A stretch of DNA of 64,000 nt from Onthophagus taurus. Its lineage: Eukaryota; Arthropoda; Insecta; Coleoptera; Scarabaeidae. Within the stretch, counting starts at the first letter, position 1. Every line of letters starts with the position of its first letter. Shown piece by piece: positions 23,201-35,200 of the stretch. Location: positions 4,464,001 through 4,528,000 of the forward strand of contig NC_091968.1 in assembly GCF_036711975.1 (NCBI RefSeq), given 5' to 3'. Under the pieces are notes generated by a model. That model saw nothing but the letters and a program-made list of their open reading frames with translations. It ran no database searches and was not told where the DNA came from. The position numbers and the translations under genes were made by a program.

Positions 23201-26200
23201 AAAGTTTCGGGTTAAGCCATGCGATTATGCTAAACCCGAAACTTTCTAGTACTAGGTTTAGTGTTAGTTCTAGTTTTGGATCAGCACTGTCACTAGAACT
23301 AACAAGACCTAGAACTAGAATCATTCGGGTTTAGCCGTCTTGAGAGACGCACGGCTAAACCCGAATGTTTCTAGTTCAAGATCTAGTGTTAGTTCTAGTT
23401 TTACACTATCACTAGAACTAATACAAGACCTAGAAGTAGAATTATTCGGGTTTACGCGTCTTGAAAGACGTGCAGTTAAATCTGAATGTTTCTAGTTTTT
23501 GGTCTAGTGTTAGTTCTAATATTGCATTAGCACTAAGACAAGACGTAGAACCAGAATCATTCGGGTTTAGCCGTCTTGATCAACAGTGTTAGTTCTAGTA
23601 TTGCAATAGCACTATCACTAGAACTAACACAAGACCTAGAACTAGAAACATTCGGGTTTAGCCCCACGTCTCTCAAGACGGCTAAACCCGAATGATTCTA
23701 GTGTTAGGTCTAGTAGTACTTCTAGTAATAGTGTTAGTGCAAAACTGGAACTAACACAAGACCTAGAACTAGAAACATTCGGGTTTAGCCGCAAGTCTCT
23801 CAAGACGGCTAAACCCGAATGATTCTAGTTCTAGGTCTTGTGTTAGTTCTAGTGATATTGCTAATGCAATACTAGAACTAACACTGTTGATCAAGATGGA
23901 GTGAAAACTAGAATGATTCTAGTTCTAGGTCTTGTGTTAGTTCTAGTGATAGTGCTAATGCAATACTAGAACTAATACTGTTCATCAAGACGGAATGAAG
24001 ACTAGAATCATTCGGGTTTTGCCGTCTTGAGAGACTTGAGAAACCCGAATGTTTTTAGTTCTAGGTCTAGTGTTACTTCTAGTTAGTTCTAGTGATAATG
24101 TTACTAACAGTTCTAGTTTAAAATGTTTTTGCACAATTTTAGTCAAATTTAAAAAAAAGTCTTAAATACAAGCAGTTTAGGAAACGTTTTCGTTATTTAG
24201 ATCGGTCTGGAAATCTAAATCGGGGAATCTAAATTGAAAACGGCGGGCGGTCGGCAAACGCAAATTCTAAATCGTAAACCTCAATTTTGTGTGGTTTGGA
24301 GTGTTGAAATCGATCGGATACGCACCGTTTCTGTTTCTAAAATTAAGGGGATCTGCGAGTCTTTGGCACAATTCCACTTAATTGATACCGATTCAAACAT
24401 GATTGCAACATGATTAAAACACGATTACAACGTAATTAATTAAAACAAAGCATTTAGTTTTAATTTTTCATTTTGTCATTAATTGAGGATGGGCAAACAG
24501 ACGAAAAACGAACCCGCCGATTTCCGCCCCGCGCGTTTCGACTCCTTTAAAGAGTTTCTCAAGACGCCGACCGTGAGAAACGACCCAGCTATGCCGAGCA
24601 TCTCGATTATTAGCCGAGAGCCGAGACTTTACCGAGTGAAAATTTGTGCTCCTTGACCATAACCGACTCAAAATCTAACCACAACAACAACAAAATTAAA
24701 TTAATTCTAAAATTTTGACATAAACGTCAAATTTGACAGTTGGTGTTTAAACGTCAAATTTGACAGTTGTTAATTTGACGTCAAATTAATTTTGTAGTAA
24801 ATAAAGATATAAACTTGAAATAGTTTTTTGAACAAAAGGAAATGAACTTCCTTGTATCTATCTCACGGTCGCGTTATTATTATCGATCTTATTAGGCGAG
24901 TCTAGCGCCACGGAAGCTATAGTAGTAAGTAAGTAGTAGCACCGCAAAGTAGATAAACCTCCTGCGCCGCCGTTGATCTCGAACGAATTGGTTCCCAAGA
25001 AAATGCTAATAAAATCAATATAAGCGAATTGCAAAAGTTAACGGATCCGAATCACCGCGTCCTTGTCTATCGTTTGCCGGCGAGACAAGGACGGGGCGAA
25101 GGCACGGAAGATGAGCACGTTTACCCGTAGAAAGTGCAAGAGTCCAAACCGTGGGAACGAGACGCGCGCCGTGATCGCCCGGTGCCGTGACGACGAATCA
25201 CTCTGTACGGAGTTAACTACGAATATCGACCTTAAGACGATGGCGTTTAAAGAGATTATGTGACGGCGCCTTAAGTTTCTTAGTTGTTCGCTTTTGTTGT
25301 TTCGCCCGCCGCCGCCGCTCGTTTCCACTCGTTTCTACGGTAGCCACGCACCGCTTCCTAGATGTTTACCCAACGGTATCTTTTTATTTTCTAGTTTGTG
25401 AGTTGTGGTTTTACGGCTTTCTACGAGTAATTTTAACTTAATCGGTTCATTCTGCTCATTTTTTTTAATACTTAACGTACTTAATGTTTCTGAACGTCAA
25501 AAACATCAAAAATCTCCAATCTTGATGATCACATGTTTTATGTCAAGTGTCAAAAGTGACAAATCAAAAAATTCTATTTACTATACATTCACAAATTGTT
25601 TGTACCTTGTGCCTTAAGTTCTGTTTTTCTTTTGGTTTTCTGCAACTTGTTGCAATGTACTATATCTGCATTAATTTTATCTCGTGTATACTGCGTTTTT
25701 GCTAACTTAAGCAGATTAGTGATATGGACAGATTTTGCGTAGACTCAACAAGAACTGTACCTGATTACGCCCCTTTCATATCATAAAGTACGTAATTTTA
25801 ATTTTTGCTGAAAAATATGATTAAAACGATGCCGTGACTCACAACATCCTGTATACATGAAAATTTTTCAAGATAAATTCGATTCAGGTTTACAATTTCT
25901 TTTTGATTTTGTTATGGTGGTATGGGATGATTAATAGGATTTTCTGGGTAGTTGATGTCATCACCCCTAGAGGCGCTGTAAAAATAGGTTTTAATCTAGG
26001 GGTTTTTCTAGGCGATTCCCAAATGAATAGCATCTGTTACCTCCCGTGGTTATCTACTAGTTGTTATTTATAGTTTCTATGTAGGGGTATTTTCGTTATA
26101 TAACTTTGTATGATTCATAACGAGAAAGTAAACTATGAGTTGTAATAATAAATATTATTAATAATTTATTCAAGAATTCAGTCAATTAATAGCGGCTGCG

Positions 26201-29200
26201 TGGTATGTATAACAAAATCTAAAAAATTAGATCTATATGAAGAAATGGAAATATCTAAATATAATAATAATAACAAAGAATTATTAATGAACGAAGCTAC
26301 GGATATAAATCCTTACAGTTTGTTTATGCCTTTTATAAGTGTAAATTCACCACCTAAACCTATTTCCGAAAATCTTCCATCTTAGAATAATCCAAAAGTT
26401 GCACATTAGAGTAGATTTAAGATATTTTTGTGATCTTGTTCGAGTTTTTAATTTTTAACATACATTTTTAACGTGTAAGTTTATCGTAACAATTTTCTTG
26501 TAAATTTAACAATGCCGAGAGAAATTCAAAAGTGGAAAACCTTAACATCCGAAATTATTATACCACGCAGCCGCTATTAATTGACGGTAAATCATTTTCT
26601 CATGTTTATGTTTTTGTAAATTTAAAAAAATTTTTGAATGACGGAAAGTTTTTCCGAAACCGGTAGTTGAGAACCAATAAATTTCATTCTTCGGAATTTT
26701 AATTTTTTTTATATTTAACGAATATTTCTAGTTCTAGGTCTAGTGTTAGTTCTAGTTTTAACTGTTATTCATCATTAAATTGTTGTATATTCTGAATTGA
26801 ACTAACACATTAACTTTTAGTTTTTGAGAAAACAATATTTGAAGTTTTGATAAAATTTTTGATGTTGCAATTTTTGAAAATATTACCAATTATTAATTAA
26901 AGTATCCTCTTTTTAATGCAACAAGCCGTTTTGAAAAATCGCTTTTAGTTTTTGAGAAATAAATTTTTGAAATAATCGACAATTTTTTCGAATTTTCGCC
27001 GATTAAACTTTAATAATTTGTAGAAAATCGATTTTTTGGAATATGAGTATGAAAATTACTCAAAATGTTAATAAAAATGTCCTCTTTCCAATGAACCAAC
27101 CCGTTTTGAAAAATAACTTTTAGTTTTTGAGAAAACAATATTTGAAGTTTTGATAAAATTTTTGATGTTGCAATTTTCATCGATAACTTGCAAAATTCGC
27201 TATAAAATTCATTTCTTGAAGGATCCTTGTGGAAATATTACCAATTATTAATTAAAGTATTCTCTTTTTAATGCAAAAAGCCGTTTTGAAAAATCACTTT
27301 TAGTTCTTGAGAAATAAATGTTTGAAATAATCGACAATTTTTTCGAATTTTCGTCGATTAAACTTTAATAATTTGTAGAAAATCGATTTTTTGGAATATG
27401 AGTATGAAAATTTCTCAAAATGTTAATAAAAGTGTCCTCTTTCCAATGAACCAACATGTTTTGAAAAATAACTTTTAGTTTTCGAGAAAACAATGTTTGA
27501 AGTTTTGATAAAATTTTCGATGTTGCAATTTTCATCGATAATTTTCAAAATTCGCTATAAAATTAATTTCTTGAAGGATCCTTGTGGAAATATTACCAAT
27601 TATTAATTAAAGTATCCCCTTTTTAATGCATCAAGCCGTTTTGAAAAATCGCTTTTAGTTTTTGAGAAATAAATTTTTGAAATAATCGACAATTTTTTCG
27701 AATTTTCGCCGATTAAACTTTAATAATTTGTAGAAAATCGATTTTTTTGAATATGAGTATGAAAATTTCTCAAAATGTTAATAAAAGTGCCCTCTTTCCA
27801 ATGAACCAACCCGTTTTGAAAAATAACTTTTAGTTTTTGAGAAAACAATGTTTGAAGTTTTGATAAAATTTTCGATGTTGCAATTTTAATCGATAATTTT
27901 CAAAATTCGCTATAAAATTAATTTCTTGAAGGATCCTTGTGGAAATATTACCAATTATTAATTAAAGTATCCCCTTTTTAATGCAACAAGCCGTTTTGAA
28001 AAATCGCTTTTAGTTTTTGAGAAATAAATTTTTGAAATGATCGACAATTTTTCGAATTTTGCAATTTTCGCCGATTAAGTTTTAACAATTCGTATAAAAT
28101 CGATTTCTTGGAATATGAGTATGAAAATTTCCCAAAATGTTAATAAAAGTGTCCTCTTTCCAATGAACCAACCCGTTTTGAAAAATAACTTTTAGTTTTT
28201 GAGAAAACAATATTTGAAGTTTTGATAAAATTTTCGATGTTGCAATTTTCATCGATAATTTTCAAAATTCGCTATAAAATTAATTTCTTGAAGGATCCTT
28301 GTGGAAATATCACGAATTATTGAGTAAAGTATCCTCTTTTTAATGCAACAAGCCGTTTTGAAAAATCACTTTTAGTTCTTGAGAAATAAATGTTTGAAAT
28401 AATCGACAATTTTTTCGAATTTTCGCCGATTAAACTTTAATAATTCGTAGAAAATCGATTTTTTGGAATATGAGTATGAACATTTCTCAAAATGTTGATA
28501 AAAGTGTCCTCTTTCCAATGAACCAACCCGGTTTGAAAAATAACTTTTAGTTTTTGAGAAAACAATATTTGAAGTTTTGATAAAATTTTCGATGTTGCAA
28601 TTTTCATCGATAACTTTCAAAATTCGCTATAAAATTAATTTCTTGAAGGATCCTTGTGGAAATATTACCAATTATTAATTAAAGTATCCCCTTTTTAATA
28701 CAACAAGCCGTTTTGAAAAATCACTTTTAGTTCTTGAGAAATAAATGTTTGAAATAATCGACAATTTTTTCGAATTTTCGCCGATTAAATTTTAATAATT
28801 TGTAGAAAATCGATTTTTTGGAATATGAGTATGAAAATTTCTCAAAATGTTAATAAAAGTGTCCTCTTTCCAATGAACCAACCCGTTTTGAAAAATAACT
28901 TTTAGTTTTTGAGAAAACAATATTTGAAGTTTTAATAAAATTTTCAATGTTGCAATTTTGATCGATAATTTTCAAAATTCGCTGTAAAATTAATTTCTTG
29001 AAGGATCCTTGTGGAAATATCGCCAATTATTAATTAAAGTATCCTTTTTTTAGAGTTACTTCGTTAGTTAAATCAGCATCAAAAAAGTTCATTTTGTATC
29101 TTGGATCCAAATAAGTTGACATATCTTATCAGTTTTCTTATTAATTTCATTTTTATTCAAATATCGCAATAATGTGGTAATATAGGGTATCACTTCAAAA

Positions 29201-32200
29201 ATGCACCAGAAATTATAACCATAGTGGCCGGATATCCAGCTTTTCGCAAAATCACTATCCGTTCCATCACTAACTAGAGTCATTCTAGTTTCTAGTTCTA
29301 GGTCTAGTGTTAATTCTAGTTTTACAGACTTTTTGCTATAACGGACACTCCATTCTCCGTATTAATCAATTATATCGAGGTTATACTTTAAGTTTTCTTT
29401 TAATAAAATTGAATAGCTTATTCTTATGAAATCTGTCAATTGAAAATAGAAATTTGTAAACCGCTTAATCCACTCTATCTGTTTTCTGTTCGAGAATAAA
29501 TACAATGATAACCCTCGACGATCCATATTAAATTTCAGTACGCAGGGGACGAAAGCCCCCCACGCGTTAACGTTTTTAATGAACTGTCTCTGAAATAGCA
29601 CCGCGTGGGACTATAAACATTTATACACCACCCCAAACGAATCCTTCTCGCTTCGCTGTACTACTTCGCGTGGTGAGTAATCGCATCGAGTGTTCATTTT
29701 ACCACGGGGGACCAAATAGCGACGTTGAATTGACGTCCAATTGGGGTTAATTCCACAACATGTGTTCAATACATACAAATCCTCTTAGAACGTTTTCAAA
29801 ATACTCACATCTTGTGGCTGAATTAAAAAAACATGTTCAAAATTAATTTTTAGAACAACTTTGAAGTACACAAAAGAAATACAAATTAAAATAAGTGTCC
29901 ATAAAACCGTGTATCCGGTTGGAATTATATGCGGGGGAACCGGAAATAAGATAGATCTAGAATTTTTTCTTCCCGTCAGTAATTTGCATTGAAATGATGA
30001 GATCCTCGTGGAAACTTTAATGTATTAAAAAAATAATACCAAGCAAACACACAATAGATATGAAGAGAAAAAAATCCCTTCTATCTCATACATACATACA
30101 CATCTTTGAACAATGCGAAAAACCGGCTGTGAATTGTAGAAGGAACGGAAGAAGGGGGACTTTGCATCAGCTGTGAGGAGCGCCATGTGCTTCGAGGGAA
30201 GTGCTATTCCCATTTTACCTGGACGTTACAGCTGCTCGTACTTCCCCCGTAGTACAACGACATATTGTGACCGTTCAACCCACCTGGATAACGATGAATT
30301 CAGTTTTTGGTTGCTTTAAGGGGTGCTGCTGTTGCTCCTTCTGTCGCTTTAGGGGCCGGGAATTAACTATTTTCGTGTCTTGGCTTAAAGAATACAAAAT
30401 CTTGCAGATGTTGCAAATTTTCTGCACATGTCAAAAACCATGTCAGATCGCAATAATTATTTTAATTTACAAGTCTTTCATAAACGACACGTTTTGGACA
30501 CGTGCTTAAAGAGGACACATGCGTCGATTATCACTTCCGGTTGGACGCGGTGGCGGGTGTCTTATTCGATAGAGTTTCCTTGAAAACCTCTACGCTCTGG
30601 TAATAATGTAAAATCGTGATGGTAGGACGACGAAGAAAACGTGACGGTTCGCGGGCACAACCAAAGCGTACATCCACCGCGTGGTAGTTGGGTTAATGAA
30701 TGAAATGGGGCCTAGGGGGGCGTGACGGACGCTCAACGTCCCGTAACGCGAGACGTAAACGCGAAAGAATAATCCCCGAAGTGAGTAGGAAGCGCATCCG
30801 GTTTTTCCCCCAACTTTAAACTTATACTTTTCAAGTAGAGAAACCTACAAGGTTACTATTATATGGGGTATTGTTTAATAGTATATTTTACATCCGGTTT
30901 AACATTTTCTTTTGCAAATTCATTCTTAATATTTATTCTAATTCTAATTTTTATTCAACTAAACTAGATCTAGAACTAGAATCATTCCGGTTTAGCCATA
31001 CGTCTCTTAAGACGGCTAAATTCGAATTATTCTAGTTCTAAGTGTTGTGTTAGTTCTAGTAATAGTGCTAATATAAAACTAGAACTGACACTAGACCTAG
31101 AGCTAGAAACATTCGGGTTTAGCCGCACATCTCTCAAGACGGCTAAACCCGAATGATTCTAGTTCTAGGTCTTGTGTTAGTTCTAGTGATAGTGTAAAAC
31201 TAGAACTAACACTAAACCTAGAACTAGAAACATTCAGGTTTAGCCGAACGTCTCTAAAGACGGCTAAACCCGAATGTTTCTAGTTCTAGGTCTACTGTTA
31301 GTTCTAGTTTTACACTAGCACTATCACTAGAACTAACACAAGACCTTGATATTCGATTTAAATGACATATTTAGCTTATTTTCTGCTACCAATTGACATT
31401 GTAACTGTCAAATTCGATAATTCGAAAATGTTTACGTCAAAACTGACATTTGAATGACATATTAAAGATTAAATTACAATTTTCTTACAATTTGACATTC
31501 TTAATGACAGGTCAACCTCAATTTTTGCTACAAATTGACGTTCTAACTGTCAAATTTGATTATTTTACATCACACGAAGATTTTAATGCCAAAAGTGACA
31601 TCTAAATAATAGTTTAAAGATAAAATTGACAGTTTGATATTCTAAATGACATATTTAGCTTATTTTCTGCTACCAATTGACATTCTTACTGTCAAATTTG
31701 ATCATTTTACATTACAAGAAGATTTTAATATCAAAAGTGTCATTTGAATGACATCTTAAAGATTAAATTTACAATTTTCTTGCAGTTTGACATTCTAAAT
31801 GACATATCAACCTCGATTTTTGCTACTAATTGACGTTCTAACTGTCAAATTTGATTATTTTGCATCACACGAAGATATTAATGCCAAAAGTAACATCTAA
31901 ATGATAGCTTAAAGACAAAATTGACAGTTTGATATTCTAAATGACATATTTGGCTTATTTTCTGCTACCAACTGACATTCTAACTGTCAAATTTGATCAT
32001 TTTACATCACAAGAAGATTTCAATATCAAAACTGTCATTTGAATGACACCTTACAGATTAAATTTACAATTTTCTTGCAGTTTGACATTCTAAATGACAT
32101 GTCAACGTCGATTTTTGCTACCAATTGACATTCTTACTGTCAAATTTGATCATTTTACATTACAAGAAAATTTTAATATCAAAAGTGTCATTTGAATGAC

Positions 32201-35200
32201 ATCTTAAAGATTAAATTTACAATATTCTTGCAGATTGACATTCTAAATGACATGTCAACCTCAATTTTTGCTACCAATTGACTTTCTAACTGTCAAATTT
32301 GATTATTTTGCATCACACGAAGATTTTAATGACAAAAGTAACATCTAAATGATAGCTTAAAGACAAAATGGACAGTTTGATATTCTAAATGACATATTTA
32401 GCTTATTTTCTGCTACCAATTGACATTCTAGCTGTCAAATTTGATCATTTTGCATCACAAGAAAATGTTTACGACAAAACTGACATTTGAATGACATATT
32501 AAAGATTAAATTACAATTTTCTTACAATTTGACATTCTTAATGACAGGTCAACCTCAATTTTTGCTACCAATTGACGTTCTAACTGTCAAATTTGATTAT
32601 TTTGCATCACACGAAGATTTTAAGGTCAAAAGTGACATCTAAATGATAGCTTATAGACAAAATTGACAGTTTGATATTCTAAATGACATAGTTAGCTTAT
32701 TTTTTGCTACCAATTGACATTCTAACTGTCAAATTTGATCATTTTACATTACAAGAAGATTTTAATATCAAAAGTGTCATTTGAATGACATCTTAAAGAT
32801 TAAATTTACAATTTTCTTGCAGATTGACATTCTAAATGACATGTCAACCTCAATTTTTGCTACCAATTGATGTTCTAACTGTCAAATTTGATTATTTTGC
32901 ATCACACCAATATTTTAATGCCAAAAGTGACATCTAAATGATAGCTTATAGACAAAATTGACAGTTTGATATTCTAAATGACATAGTTAGCTTATTTTCT
33001 GCTACCAATTGACATTGTAACTGTCAAATTTGATCATTTTACATCACAAGAAAATGTTTACGTCAAAACTGACATTTGAATGACATATTAAAGATTAAAT
33101 TACAATTGTCTTACAATTTGACTTTCTTAATGACAGGTCAACCTCAATTTTTGCTACCAATTGACGTTCTAACTGTCAAATTTGATTATTTTACATCACA
33201 CGAAGATTTTAATGCCAAAAGTAACATCTAAATGATAGCTTAAAGATAAAATTGACAGTTTGATATTCTAAATGACATATTTAGCTTATTTTCTGTTACC
33301 AATTGACATTCTAACTGTAAAATTTGATCATTTTACATTATAAGAAGATTTTAATATCAAAACTGTTATTTGAATGACACCTTACATACTAAATTTACAA
33401 TTTTCTTGCAGTTTGACATTCTAAATGATATGTCAACCTCAATTTTTGCTACCAATTGTCGTTATAACTGTCAAATTTGATTATTTTACATTACACGAAG
33501 ATTTTAATGCCAAAAGTAACATCTAAATGATAGCTTAAAGATAAAATTGACAGTTTGATATTCTAAATGACATATTTAGCTTATTTTCTGCTACCAATTG
33601 ACATTGTAACTGTCAAATTTGGTCATTTTGCATCACAAGAAAATGTTTACGTCAAAACTGACATTTGAATGATATATTAAAGATTAAATTACAATTTTCT
33701 TACAATTTGACATTCTTAATGATAGATCAAACTCAATTTTTGCTATCAATTGACGTTCTAACTGTCAAATTTGATTATTTTACATTACACGAAGATTTTA
33801 ATGCCAAAAGTAACATCTAAATGATAGCTTGAAGACAAAATTGACAGTTTGATATTCTAAATGACATATTTAGCTTATTTTCTGCTACCAATTGACATTG
33901 TAACTGTCAAATTTGGTCATTTTGCATCACAAGAAAATGTTTACGTCAAAACTGACATTTGAATGACATATTAAAGATTAAATTACAATTTGACATTCTT
34001 AATGACATGTCAATCTCAATTTGTGCTACCAATTGACGTTCTAATTGTAAAATTTGATTATTCTGTATCACACGAAGATTTTAAGGTCAAAAGTGACATC
34101 TAAATGATAGCTTAAAGATAAAATTAACAGTTTAATATTCTAAATGACTTATTTAGCTTGTTTTCTGCTACCAATTGACATTCTTACTGTCAAATTTGAT
34201 CATTTTACATTACAAGAAGATTTTAATATCAAAAGTGTCATTTGAATTACATCTTAAAGATTAAATTTACAATTTTCTTGCAGTTTGACATTCTTAATGA
34301 CAGGTCAACCTCAATTTTTGCTACCAATTGACGTTCTAACTGTCAAATTTGATTATTTTGCATCACACGAAGATTTTAATGCCAAAAGTAACATCTAAAT
34401 GATAGCTTAAAGATAAAATTGACAGTTTGATATTCTAAATTACTTATTTAACTTACTTTTTGCTACCAATTGACGTTTTAACTATCAAATTTGATTATTT
34501 TGCGCCACAAGAAGATTTTAATGTTAAAAGTGACTTTTGAATAACATCTTAAAGATTAAATTACAATTTTGTTAAAGTTTGACATTCTATATGACATGTT
34601 CAATTTTTTTCAGTTCTTATAACAACGTCTGAAGATGTACGGCTAAACGATATTTTCTAGTTCTAGGTCTACTGTCAGTTCTAGTTTTACACTAGCACTA
34701 TCACTAGAACTAACACAAGACCTAGAACTAGAATCATTCGGGTTTAGCCGTCTTGAGATACGTGCGGCTAAATCCGAATGTTTCTAGTTCTCGGTCTAGT
34801 GTTAGTTCTAGTGACAATGCTAGGTAGCACTAGATATCGCTATGTTGTATATTTTCATTGAACTAAAACTAGAACTAACACTAGACCTTGAACTAGAAGC
34901 ATTCGGGTTTAGCCGCACGTCTCTCAAGATGGCTAAACCTGAATGATTTTAGTTCTAGGTTTTGTGATAGTTCTAGTGTTAGTGCAATACTAGAACTAAC
35001 ACAGAACCGAGAACTAGAAACATGCGGATTTAGTCGCACGTCTTTCAAGACGGCTAAACTCGAATGATTCTAGTTCTAGGTGTTGTGTTAGCTCTAATGA
35101 TAATGTAAAACTAGAACTAACACATCTAGGTTTCTAGTTCTAGGTCTAATGTTAGTTCTAGTAACAATGCTAGTTAGCACTAGATATCACTAGTTGTATA

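Noticed and set aside
26181..26210. Possible cloning-adapter contamination (GCGGCTGCG next to GAATTC)
   Set aside because: It is not a true NotI site and the sequence returns as an inverted copy 380 bp away, as expected for transposon ends.
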